Source: Bog-756 sp963753905 (GTDB lineage: Bacteria > Actinomycetota > Acidimicrobiia > Acidimicrobiales > RAAP-2). Taken from it: a stretch of 64,000 nucleotides of DNA. Location of the stretch: the NCBI GenBank assembly GCA_963753905.1, contig CAVWDZ010000002.1:248001-312000 (forward strand). The letters run 5' to 3'. A model generated the notes under the pieces. That model was not told where the DNA came from. It was given only the letters and a program-made list of their open reading frames with translations, and made no database searches. Below are positions 49,945-58,527 of the stretch, piece after piece (the stretch's first letter is position 1; each line of letters starts with the position of its first letter). The translations under genes were made by a program, and so were the position numbers.

Positions 49945-52142
49945 TGGTCCCGCCCGACGCTTCCGGTCCGGGACCGGGGCAGATCCCCCCGGTGAGTGTC
50001 ACGGACCGGGACAGGGGGACCGGATCCTTCAGACCGGGCGTCGCCCGACCGGAGCGGCCGCCGAGGAAGGTGCCCGAGTTGGCCGGGCCCCCGGTCGATC
50101 TCCGCGACGCCAGGCCGGTACTGTCCTCCGCCGCCCGGGCCTGGTGGACGGTGGCCGGCATGACCGTGCTCCTCTGGGGATTCCAGCTCTTCGGGTACGT
50201 CGACATCTACCCGATCATCAGCCTGGCCGTGGTCGTCCTCGGCCTCTGGGGACTCGGGACCATCGTGGCCGTCTGGCACCCGCGGTCCGTGCAGCCCCGG
50301 ACGGCCAGGGCCCTGGCCGGAGCGACCCTCGGGCTCAGCATCGGGGCCTTCCTGCTCTGGGCCTACCTCCAGGTGTTGTCGTCGCCCGCCTACGGCACCG
50401 ACGAGATCGCCTTCGACCAGTACGCCGCCCAGCTGGCCCGGCGCGGGATGAATCCGTACACCCACTCGATGGCCCAGGCCTTCTCGCTCTTCCACGTCTC
50501 CCCCGACGGCTACACCTTCCTCCTCAACGGCCACACCGTGACCTCCCTGTCCTATCCCGCACTGTCCTTCCTCCTCTACGTCCCCTTCCTGATGGCCGGG
50601 TGGTCGAGCCAGCTGGCCGTGGGCATCAACGTCCTGGCCTGGGCCGGCGGGGTGGTGCTGACCTTCGTCCTCCTCCCCCGACCGCTCCGGCCGCTGGCCA
50701 TCGTCGTCGGCAGCTTCTCGGTGTACATCAGCTACGCGGTCGGTGGGGTCACCGACGCCCTCTTCGTCCCGCTGCTGATCGGGGCCGTCTACCGCTGGGA
50801 CCGGTTCGCCACCACCCGCGGACCGACCGCCTGGCGCGGGCCGGTCCTGCTCGGCATGGCGATGGCCGTGAAGCAGACCCCCTGGCTGGTGCTCCCCTTC
50901 CTCGTGGTCGGGATCGCCCTCGAGGCGCGACGCCTGGGTGGGGGCCGCCTCGCGATGCGCACCGCCGGCCGCTACGTCGCCATCGCCGTCGGCGCCTTCC
51001 TCGTTCCCAACCTGTGGTTCATCGCGCTCTCTCCCCGGGCGTGGCTGTCCGGCGTGCTCACCCCCATCGCCAGCCACACGGTGCCCGCCGGCCAGGGGCT
51101 CGTCGGGCTCACCCTCTACCTCGGCCTGGGCGGTGGCACCCTCGAGGCCTACACCGTGGCGCTGGTCGTGGTGTTCGTCGCGCTGTTGGTCGTCTATGTC
51201 GCCACCTTCCCGGCGCTGAAGCCATGGGCGGTGGTCTGCCCAGCGGTGGTGCTCTTCTTTTCCGCCCGGTCGTTCGGCAGCTACCTGGTCACCCTGCTGC
51301 CCGCCGCGCTGGTGGCTGCCACCTCGGTCCGACCCTCCGGCGCGGTGGCACCGGGGACACCGGCCCCCGCGCCGTTGCGGCACGTTCGATGGCTGGTGGC
51401 CGGCATGGTGGCGTGCTCCGGGATAGCCGTGGGCGCCATCTTCGCCTCCGGTTCCCCCTTGGCCGTCGCCATCACCTCGGTGCGCACCACCGGGCAACTG
51501 GCCACCGTGGTCGAGATCGGGGTGAGCGTGGTCAACCACTCCGGCCGGAGCGAGGCGCCGGCGTTCACCGTGGAGAGCGGCGGGCAGCTGACCGCCTTCT
51601 GGGCGGTGGGGAGCGGCCCGTCAACCCTGCCCGCCGGGGCACGGGCCCACTACACACTGCTCGCCCCCAACTTCTTCGCCCAGCCGCCGATCACCGGCGG
51701 GTTCCAGGTGGTGGCCTTCTCCTCGTCGCCGGCCACGGTCTCGACCAGCCCCTCGTACCTGCCCACGACCTACCACCTGAGCATCGACCCCGACGCCGTC
51801 GACGGGACCGTGCCGCTCGGCCAGACCGTGGTGCTCCGAGCGGAGATCCTCGACAAGATCAACCGTCCGGTCCACCTGGCCGGCGAGCCGGTCTACCTCG
51901 GCCAGGTCATCTACGGGCAACAGGGCCTGGTGTTCGGCCAGGCCGTCATCAACCAGGGCCAGATCGGCCAGACCCCGGTGGTCGCCTTCACCGACAGCCA
52001 GGGGGTCGCCACCTTTTCCGTGCGCGGGACCCAGGCCGACTCGGACCCGGTGTACTTCGAGGCGAACCTGGTCAACGCCAGCGAGTTCTATCCCTACGGG
52101 TACTCCGAGATCGTTCCCATCAGGTTCGGGTCGTCGCCGTGA
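49944..52142 (+). CDS. Polytopic membrane protein, GT87/DUF2029-like mannosyltransferase type
   Basis: A 732-aa protein. A cytoplasmic Pro/Arg-rich N-terminus (about 1-65) precedes about 11 membrane helices (about 70-500). An early loop carries TDEIAFDQYAAQLARRGMNP then YTHSM, where GT-C enzymes place acidic catalytic residues, and GMAMAVKQTPWLVLPFLVVG is typical of polyprenol-phosphate-dependent mannosyltransferases. The last about 220 residues form an extracytoplasmic beta domain. It probably transfers sugar from a lipid donor to an envelope acceptor. Its start overlaps the lipoprotein stop, and its stop overlaps the next GTG. Confidence 0.77.
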   Translation: MVPPDASGPGPGQIPPVSVTDRDRGTGSFRPGVARPERPPRKVPELAGPPVDLRDARPVLSSAARAWWTVAGMTVLLWGFQLFGYVDIYPIISLAVVVLGLWGLGTIVAVWHPRSVQPRTARALAGATLGLSIGAFLLWAYLQVLSSPAYGTDEIAFDQYAAQLARRGMNPYTHSMAQAFSLFHVSPDGYTFLLNGHTVTSLSYPALSFLLYVPFLMAGWSSQLAVGINVLAWAGGVVLTFVLLPRPLRPLAIVVGSFSVYISYAVGGVTDALFVPLLIGAVYRWDRFATTRGPTAWRGPVLLGMAMAVKQTPWLVLPFLVVGIALEARRLGGGRLAMRTAGRYVAIAVGAFLVPNLWFIALSPRAWLSGVLTPIASHTVPAGQGLVGLTLYLGLGGGTLEAYTVALVVVFVALLVVYVATFPALKPWAVVCPAVVLFFSARSFGSYLVTLLPAALVAATSVRPSGAVAPGTPAPAPLRHVRWLVAGMVACSGIAVGAIFASGSPLAVAITSVRTTGQLATVVEIGVSVVNHSGRSEAPAFTVESGGQLTAFWAVGSGPSTLPAGARAHYTLLAPNFFAQPPITGGFQVVAFSSSPATVSTSPSYLPTTYHLSIDPDAVDGTVPLGQTVVLRAEILDKINRPVHLAGEPVYLGQVIYGQQGLVFGQAVINQGQIGQTPVVAFTDSQGVATFSVRGTQADSDPVYFEANLVNASEFYPYGYSEIVPIRFGSSP

Positions 52143-54208
52143 CGGCCACGGTCCTGGCCGAGCGGCCAGCCCCCACACCGGTGGTCGTCCCGTCGATCGA
52201 CGTCCCCGGCCGCGATTCACGCCTCGAGCTGGCCATCCGCGTGGCCTGGCTGGTCTTCGGCCTCCAGCTCGTCGGCATGGTGCTGTGGAGCACCCTCCTC
52301 TACAACCGCTGGGGCGCCACCTGGGACTACGCCATCCGCTACCAGGCGTGGTGGGGCATCGCCCACGGTCACCTCGATCCCTACGTGTCGGTGGTCAACC
52401 GCTCCTTCTGGCAGGACCACTTCGAACTGATCGACTGGCCGCTGGCCCCCCTCTCCCGGGTGTGGGGCGGCGGTCTGTGGCCTCTGTGGATCCAGGACGC
52501 CATGGTGTTCGGCGGGGAGATCGGTGCCCTCTACCTGGTGGTCGATGCCGTCCGGAGGCCCAGCTGGCCGGCCCGCCTGATGCCCTGGGTGGCGGTGGCC
52601 CTGGTCACCCTGCTGCTGGTCGCCAACCCGTGGATCTACGACAGCATCTCGTTCGACTTCCACTACCAATCGGTGGGCGCCGCCTGCTTCGCCATGCTGG
52701 CCTGTCGCGAGATGATCCGCGGCCGGACCGGATGGCTCATCCTGTGGGTGGGGATGTGCCTGGCCTGCGGCGACATCGCCGGCACCTATCTGGCCGCCGT
52801 CGGGATCGGGGGAATCCTGGCCGGACGAGCCTCACGCCGGCGCGGGGCGGCGCTCCTGGCTGTCGGGGCCTGGTGGTTCGTGCTGGTCAGCCTCCTCGGC
52901 GGTGGGCAGGGCTCCAGCTTCGTCAAGCACTACGGCTATCTCGGCGGGTCCTCGGGCACGGGCCACCTGGGGGTCGGGGGCCTGGCCCGGGGATTCCTCG
53001 TTCACCCACTGCGCGTGCTGGGACAACTGTGGCAGGCCCGCGCCGACCTGTGGGCCTACTCGGTGAGCTCGGGCGGCCTCGGTCTGTTCAGCCCCCTCGC
53101 CGCCCTGCCCGTCCTCGTCCTGTTCGAGAGCGGTTCCGGCCAGGGCACCTCCCTCCGATCGATCGCCTATGAGAACTTCGGCGTCCTCCTGTTCACTGCC
53201 CCGCTGACCGTCCTCGTCCTGGCATCGCTCACCAGGCAGCTGTGGCACGGGTGGGTGGCCACCCACCTCCCGCGGACCGGGACGAGATGGCTGCGTTCGC
53301 AACGGCTGCCGTTGGCCCTGGCCGCGGTGATCGCCGTCAACGCCCTCGTCTGGGGGGTCGTGTGGATCCCCCAGGTGCCGGTCCAGTGGCTGCGCACCCC
53401 GCCGGCCACCGCCTCGGCCCTCGACCGGGTCGACTCGATGATCCCGCCGGACGCCGAGGTCGTGGCATCCCAGGGGGTCATCGGACGGCTCGCCGACCGG
53501 CAGTGGCTCTACGACGTGGCGGGCGGCATCGCCAGTTTCCCGCTGCACACCGCCGACACCTACTTCGTGCTCGTCCCCTACGCAGGCATCGAGACGGCCA
53601 GCGTCGAGCTCCAGCTGTCGATGATCGGCCAGCTCGCGGGGCCGCTCCACGCCACACTGCTGTCCAGTAGCGATGGCGTCTGGCTCTTCCGGCTGCCGCG
53701 GGCCGGCAGCACGGACGCGGTGACCTTCTCCCCCTCTCCCACCGAACCGGCCTGGGCGGTCCAGACCAGCACCGGACGGAGGCTGTTGGATGGGCCCTCT
53801 TACACCTGGAACATGGCCGTCGACGGGTCCAGGCCGGGATATGTGACCTTCGGCGCCAACTGGAACCTCCTGCCCGGCACATACCGCACCACGGTGACCA
53901 TGGACGCGTCCGTGCCCACCGAAGTGGAAACGTGGGACTCCACCAAGAACGTGCTGCTCGGGCGGACCGACGTGCCCGCGACCAACGGCCAGGTGGCCGT
54001 GCAGTCGGTGGTGCGGGTCGCCGACCGGGGCGGCGACGTGCCCTTCTCCGGATGGGGGCCGTTCGACTTCCTCCCGGGCGGTACCCCCGGGTCGGCCGAC
54101 CGGATCGAGATCCGGGTGTGGACGCCCGGCACCGGGCCGACCAACGTCTACAGCCTCGAGATGCAGCCCGACCCGGCGGTCAGGCCGGCGTCATCGTCCA
54201 CCCGGTGA
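52139..54208 (+). CDS. DUF2079-like polytopic envelope protein
   Basis: A 689-aa membrane protein with about 10 helices in the first 430 residues. The DUF2079 pattern is visible: YNRWGATWDYAIRYQAWWGI, the luminal-loop WQDHFELIDWPLAPLSRVW, SISFDFHYQSVGAACFAMLA, and VPVQWLRTPPATASALDRVD after the last helix. The rest is an extracytoplasmic domain. DUF2079 proteins are GT-C-like and usually sit in envelope glycan loci. The GTG start overlaps the previous stop (GTGA). It is convergent and overlaps the sortase gene by 29 bp. Confidence 0.8.
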   Translation: MTATVLAERPAPTPVVVPSIDVPGRDSRLELAIRVAWLVFGLQLVGMVLWSTLLYNRWGATWDYAIRYQAWWGIAHGHLDPYVSVVNRSFWQDHFELIDWPLAPLSRVWGGGLWPLWIQDAMVFGGEIGALYLVVDAVRRPSWPARLMPWVAVALVTLLLVANPWIYDSISFDFHYQSVGAACFAMLACREMIRGRTGWLILWVGMCLACGDIAGTYLAAVGIGGILAGRASRRRGAALLAVGAWWFVLVSLLGGGQGSSFVKHYGYLGGSSGTGHLGVGGLARGFLVHPLRVLGQLWQARADLWAYSVSSGGLGLFSPLAALPVLVLFESGSGQGTSLRSIAYENFGVLLFTAPLTVLVLASLTRQLWHGWVATHLPRTGTRWLRSQRLPLALAAVIAVNALVWGVVWIPQVPVQWLRTPPATASALDRVDSMIPPDAEVVASQGVIGRLADRQWLYDVAGGIASFPLHTADTYFVLVPYAGIETASVELQLSMIGQLAGPLHATLLSSSDGVWLFRLPRAGSTDAVTFSPSPTEPAWAVQTSTGRRLLDGPSYTWNMAVDGSRPGYVTFGANWNLLPGTYRTTVTMDASVPTEVETWDSTKNVLLGRTDVPATNGQVAVQSVVRVADRGGDVPFSGWGPFDFLPGGTPGSADRIEIRVWTPGTGPTNVYSLEMQPDPAVRPASSSTR

Positions 54209-55322
54209 GAAGCAAGTTGCCGTCGTCCACTTCGGCCTGCATCGCGATCCGGTACAGGCCGGCGGCGCGGTTCCCGGCCAGCACGGGCTCGGTGGCCAGC
54301 GACGATCCGGTCATTACGGGACCGACCACGTCGAGAGACGGGTCGAAGTCGCTGTTGTTGTACGTGATCCGGGCCCCGACCATCGGTGCCGCGGCCGAGA
54401 ACGGCACGGTCGGGGCGATCGCCGCCCACCACGACGGCTGGTCCTGCTCGGCCGCCCTGACGGCGGCGAAGTAGAGCGCCAGGACGGCGGCCTCGTCGTC
54501 GAGCGGTGCCGCGCTCTCCTGCCACCCGACAGCCGGCGACCCGGTGACGGCCAGCGTGCCCAGCGGGGCCGGGTTGTGGTCCAGGTCCAGTCCCTGGGCG
54601 GCGAGGGGCGGCGGTGCCGGCACCACCGGGGCCTCACCCGGGGCCACTGATCTGGTCGGCGAACCCGCGTCGACCACGCGGGTGAGCGTGGCGTCGAGGA
54701 CGTACCGCTGCGAGGTGAGGAAGAGGGCGTCGAGCGGGTAGCAGGTGATCAGTACCAACTGCTCGGCAGCGGTCTGCACGATGGGGGAGCCGGCCGGCAC
54801 CACCCGGTGGTCGACGACCGTGTAGTCGAAGGTCCGGCACGGCGTGACCACCGAGACAGTGTCCCCCGGTGCGAGCTGCTCGATGCGGCTGAACCAGGTG
54901 ACGTCGTGGGCAGCCAGCACCGACGTGCCCGGTGAGCCCGGCCACGAGCTCGCGGGCACGTGCCCCACCGCAACGCTCAGCTGGCTTTCTCCCACTCCGT
55001 CGACCACCGGGGCCAGGAGTCCGATCGAGTGCGCCTCGAGGAGGGCGTAGGCGGTGGGCAGCGAGGTCGCGGTCCCACCCGAGGGTGCGGCGTCGGCCAG
55101 GGCGGGGCCCGGGGAGTCATCGGCGCTACCGGCGGCGCCCGTGACCGACGGGGGGAGTTGGGACACACAGGCACCGGCCGCCCGGGCATGGGCCGCCGAC
55201 CGCTCCTCCGAGCGGATGAGGGCCGTTCCGGCACGGATGGAGTGCTGATAGAAGAGGAACACGTGGGCACCCAGGACGACGCCACAGAGCATCGACACGA
55301 CGGCCACCGAGTACGCGGCCAT
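54180..55322 (-). CDS. Sortase (class D/E-like) transpeptidase
   Basis: A 380-aa membrane-anchored protein. An N-terminal helix (AVVSMLCGVVLGAHVFLFYQ) is followed by a linker and the sortase barrel (about 95-220). The catalytic His is in VLAAHDVTWF, Cys in LVLITCYPLD and Arg in SQRYVLDA. An extra C-terminal domain of about 140 residues (about 240-380) is unusual for sortases. It would attach surface proteins to the wall. A proline-rich segment upstream lies in another frame and may be the true N-terminus. Confidence 0.83.
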   Translation of the reverse strand: MAAYSVAVVSMLCGVVLGAHVFLFYQHSIRAGTALIRSEERSAAHARAAGACVSQLPPSVTGAAGSADDSPGPALADAAPSGGTATSLPTAYALLEAHSIGLLAPVVDGVGESQLSVAVGHVPASSWPGSPGTSVLAAHDVTWFSRIEQLAPGDTVSVVTPCRTFDYTVVDHRVVPAGSPIVQTAAEQLVLITCYPLDALFLTSQRYVLDATLTRVVDAGSPTRSVAPGEAPVVPAPPPLAAQGLDLDHNPAPLGTLAVTGSPAVGWQESAAPLDDEAAVLALYFAAVRAAEQDQPSWWAAIAPTVPFSAAAPMVGARITYNNSDFDPSLDVVGPVMTGSSLATEPVLAGNRAAGLYRIAMQAEVDDGNLLLTGWTMTPA

Positions 55323-55830
55323 CCGCGCCGGCGACCTGCAGGAGTCGGCGGAGTGGGTTCGCGGAAGGGGCCTTGTGGCCCTCGTCCGGTCGGGCCTGGA
55401 CCTGCCCGGCTGCGCGGAGGAAGGACGGGGGCTCGGCGTAGGAGGCGACCGGCAGCTCCGGCACAGGAATCGGCAGGTGCAGCTCCGGCACCGGCATCGG
55501 CGCCTTCCGCGGTCGGGTCTCCCACGGGCTCGCCATCACCCCCAGTCTTTCCTCTTTCGCCCCTCCAATACGGCATGGGGGCACGATCGGCCACTCCTCC
55601 GCGGGATCCGTATCCGCAGTGAGAACGTCGACATGGACACCGGGTTGCGCCGCATCCTGACCGTGCTCGAGGCCGGAGCCACCAACACCCAGGCCGTGTG
55701 AGTGGCCGTCGAACATACGATCATCGGAGAATCCGGATGAGCGATACCTACGACACGAACGAGACGCCCCAGGACCTTACCCACAAGGCAGCCAGCCGGA
55801 CCGGCGAGTTCCGGCGCAATCCTTGGATCG
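55323..55830 (-). other. 508-bp region with a possible out-of-frame sortase N-terminus
   Basis: On the minus strand an ATG at 55536 starts a Pro-rich stretch (MPVPELHLPIPVPELPVASY) that runs to about 55325 in a frame one base off the sortase. Class E-type sortases often have such cytoplasmic Pro-rich tails, so a frameshift near 55325-55350 is possible. The rest (55540-55830) shows no credible gene. Confidence 0.35.
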
Positions 55831-57783
55831 CTACTGGCCGATACCCACGATCGGCCTGTTGAGGGGCTGGCCACCCATCGATCCCTGGAAAACGGCACCG
55901 CCGAAGGCGAAGATCCCGCCATCAGCGGCCACCTCGAGATAGCCCCCGGCCGGCGCCAGGGCCATGCCCACGATCGGCTGATTCAACGGCCGGCCACCCA
56001 TCGAGCCGTAGAAGTGAGCGTCGCCGAAAGCGAACAACCCGCCGTCAGTGGCCACCTCGTAGTAGCCGCCCCCGGGGGAAATTGCGATGCCGGCGATGGG
56101 CTTGTTGAGCGGCTGTCCGCCCATCGAGCCTTGGAAGAAAGCGTCGCCAAAGGCGAAGTCGCCGCCGTCGGAAGCGATTTCGAGATAGCCCCCGCCGTCA
56201 GGAGTGGCCGCCATGCCGACGATCGGCTGGTTGAGATGCTGACCACCCATCGAGCCGTAGAAGTGAGCGTCACCGAAGGCAAAGAGCCCGCCGTCGGAGG
56301 CGACCTCGTAGTAGCCCCGGCCGTCGGGGGTGGCCGCCATGCCGACGATCGGCTGGTTGAGATGCTGACCACCCATCGAGCCGTAGAAGTGAGCGTCACC
56401 GAAGGCAAAGAGCCCGCCGTCGGAGGCGACCTCGTAGTAGCCCCCGCCGTCAGGAGTGGCCGCCATGCCGACGATCGGCTGGTTGAGATGCTGACCACCC
56501 ATCGAGCCGTAGAAGTGAGCGTCACCGAAGGCAAAGAGCCCGCCGTCGGAGGCGACCTCGTAGTAGCCCGGGCGAGGGATGGGGGCAGTCAGAACCATCG
56601 GCTGAGGGAATGACGAGCTGTCATTCTCTTCGCCCACGCCCACACACCAAGAGCCCCCAACGCACGAAATCCCGTGGATCGCGTCCGCCAGGGAGGCCTG
56701 GTTGCCCGGCTGGGGTGTCGTCCCGAGCGACCACCTGGACCCGTCCCAAGTGACGACCATGGGCGCGCCGGTCCCAAAGCCCTGTGTGGCCTGGCCGACG
56801 AGCACGCACGATGTCGGACCGAAGCAATCGACTGCCGATGGGAAGCCGACTGCTGGCGGCTCCGGATTTGGGACCGACTGCACTTTCCACACCGTGCCGT
56901 TCCACTGCTCGACGAGGCTGCCGCTGGCGCTCCCAGCGTGCTGGTAGCCGGCCGCCATGCACATCGTGGGGAGGGCGCAACTCACCCCGGAGAACAGCGA
57001 CTGGGTCGCCCCCGAAATCGCGGGGGTCACGGTACTCGTCCACGAGCTGCCGTTCCAGAACTCGGTGTAGGGAACCTCCGTTCCGGCAAAGCTCGCCCCA
57101 ACCGCCGAGCAGAACGATATGGAGAGACACGAGACCATGTTGAGCTCCGGCTGGAGTCCGCCCGACGGAGCGTCGGTCACGATGGACCAGTCGGTTCCGT
57201 TCCACCGCTCAACGAGAGACTCATCGGCGCCGCCGGCTGCATCGCCACCAACGGCGATGCAGAACGTCGGGCTCGCACAGGAAACGCCCGAGAGAGATCC
57301 ATTGGCGCTGGCCGACCGGTCCGGCGCGGCGGTGACGGACCAAGTGGTCCCGTTCCAGATCTCGGCGAAGTTCTGTTGAAAACCCCCGAGGTACTGCACA
57401 CCGACCGCGGCGCAGAAGTGCGGACCTGTGCATGACACGCTGGTGAAATAGCCGCCGGTTCCCCCAGATGGGCTCGGGGCCGGGAGGATCGACCAACTCC
57501 CGTCGTAGCGCTCGACCAAGGGTGCGTCGTTCGCTCCCACTTGTGTCTGGCCTACGGCCATGCAGAACACCGAGCCCACGCACGACACGTCGTTCAACAG
57601 TGTCGATGTCAGGGGATTTGTGGCCGGCGTCGACGCCACCCGCCAAGTGCTCGGCACGACCAGTGCGGGACCGGGGGTCGCAAGGGAAGCGGCACCAGCC
57701 ACGACGGTGGGGGCCGCGAACGTTGTCAGCGAAACCAGGGCCGCACAAGCAACGATGATCCGGAACGACGAGAACTGCTTCAT
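55831..57783 (-). CDS. Secreted two-part repeat protein (propeller plus G-Y-Y-E-V repeats)
   Basis: A 650-aa exported protein. The signal peptide is MKQFSSFRIIVACAALVSLT then TFAAPTVVAGAA. Residues about 50-395 hold seven to eight repeats of the type VSCVGSVFCMAVGQ...VERYDGSW, a Cys-paired beta-propeller-like array. Residues about 400-650 hold six tandem repeats of about 41-42 residues with YYEVASDGGLFAFGDAHFYG then SMGGQHLNQPIVGMA. The second repeat type is widespread in secreted proteins of Acidimicrobiia-like genomes; its function is unknown. It is probably surface associated. Confidence 0.8.
   Translation of the reverse strand: MKQFSSFRIIVACAALVSLTTFAAPTVVAGAASLATPGPALVVPSTWRVASTPATNPLTSTLLNDVSCVGSVFCMAVGQTQVGANDAPLVERYDGSWSILPAPSPSGGTGGYFTSVSCTGPHFCAAVGVQYLGGFQQNFAEIWNGTTWSVTAAPDRSASANGSLSGVSCASPTFCIAVGGDAAGGADESLVERWNGTDWSIVTDAPSGGLQPELNMVSCLSISFCSAVGASFAGTEVPYTEFWNGSSWTSTVTPAISGATQSLFSGVSCALPTMCMAAGYQHAGSASGSLVEQWNGTVWKVQSVPNPEPPAVGFPSAVDCFGPTSCVLVGQATQGFGTGAPMVVTWDGSRWSLGTTPQPGNQASLADAIHGISCVGGSWCVGVGEENDSSSFPQPMVLTAPIPRPGYYEVASDGGLFAFGDAHFYGSMGGQHLNQPIVGMAATPDGGGYYEVASDGGLFAFGDAHFYGSMGGQHLNQPIVGMAATPDGRGYYEVASDGGLFAFGDAHFYGSMGGQHLNQPIVGMAATPDGGGYLEIASDGGDFAFGDAFFQGSMGGQPLNKPIAGIAISPGGGYYEVATDGGLFAFGDAHFYGSMGGRPLNQPIVGMALAPAGGYLEVAADGGIFAFGGAVFQGSMGGQPLNRPIVGIGQ
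55837..56568 (-). repeat. Six about 123-126-bp coding repeats
   Basis: These encode the C-terminal G-Y-Y-E-V module. The three units nearest the N-terminal side (about 56190-56568) are almost identical in DNA, differing by only a few bases. The later three are diverged, which points to recent unit expansion. Confidence 0.82.
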
Positions 57784-58527
57784 CAAAGTTGCCTGCTTCC
57801 TCTGAATCCTCGCCCGTTTCAGACGATAGCGGGTCCCCGTACTCCTCACAATCGACCCATCTTCGTCACACGGGACGCGTTGATCGCGACCATCTTGCAT
57901 TGGCAGAATCGTGTCCAGATATTCGTGGTGGCCTCGTGGCATCCGAGGCGCAACTTTGCCGGTCTGCCATTTAGCTCGATGGCGACGTGGCTGATGCTCT
58001 CCCTGCCTCCCAGATTGGCCCGCATCGTTCAGAACGCAATGCGGCACCGGCAGCCGAACCAGGTCACGTATTGCCGATCTCAACGGTCGGTCTGAAGAGG
58101 GATGCCGCGCAGACGGAGTCTGTACCGTATCGGCGTTCCGCGTCTCGACCCGTCACCCGTAGCAACAATCGCTCGGTTTCGCCGAATGCTGCGGAACACA
58201 GGCGGGCACGTTTGCGATGTTGGCGGACCGTGCATCTCACGGAGGGTTTCGATCGATGATCGAAACCCCCGACCTTCTGATCCGTAGCGCAGTCCGGACC
58301 GTCTTTCTGATGCGGTCCGATGGCGTCCTACCAGGTCACACGCACATTCGAATTCCAGTGCGTCCGTCGAAATTGGCCCTCCTTGCCCAGATCGAGGGCC
58401 ATTCGGGGGCCAAAGTGGCATCGCTTGTGTGAGCTGTTCTGAAGCGCGTTCGCATCCGATTTTTGGCTTCGGAGCACCAGCACCAGCGCGGAACACTCGA
58501 CGACCAAGCAGCTGAGGCACAAGATCG
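57784..58527. other. 744-bp region without a convincing gene
   Basis: It lies upstream of the secreted repeat protein and downstream of the CoA-disulfide reductase gene, both on the minus strand. Open frames of up to about 180 codons occur but have no ribosome site, weak codon bias and no family pattern. It holds an inverted repeat at 58244-58268 and may contain remnants of a decayed gene around 58100-58440. Confidence 0.45.
58244..58268. terminator. 10-bp-arm inverted repeat
   Basis: GGGTTTCGAT and ATCGAAACCC enclose a 5-nt loop. On the minus strand it is about 260 nt past the end of the CoA-disulfide reductase gene. It could be a terminator or an operator. Confidence 0.4.

Noticed and set aside
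49235..52138. Upstream extension of the DUF2079 frame
   Set aside because: This part is an Arg/Gly/Pro-rich shadow of the membrane protein gene. The real start is the GTG at 52139.
48834..52142. Single 1102-codon open frame joining lipoprotein and membrane protein
   Set aside because: It spans the lipoprotein frameshift by chance and starts inside the previous gene. The lipobox start and the TGATG overlap at 49944 show two genes.
56190..56568. 126-bp repeats as CRISPR or mobile element
   Set aside because: They are in-frame coding units of the secreted protein and have no spacers or terminal inverted repeats.
58080..58520. 146-codon minus-strand open frame
   Set aside because: No ribosome site, poor codon bias and no recognisable domain.
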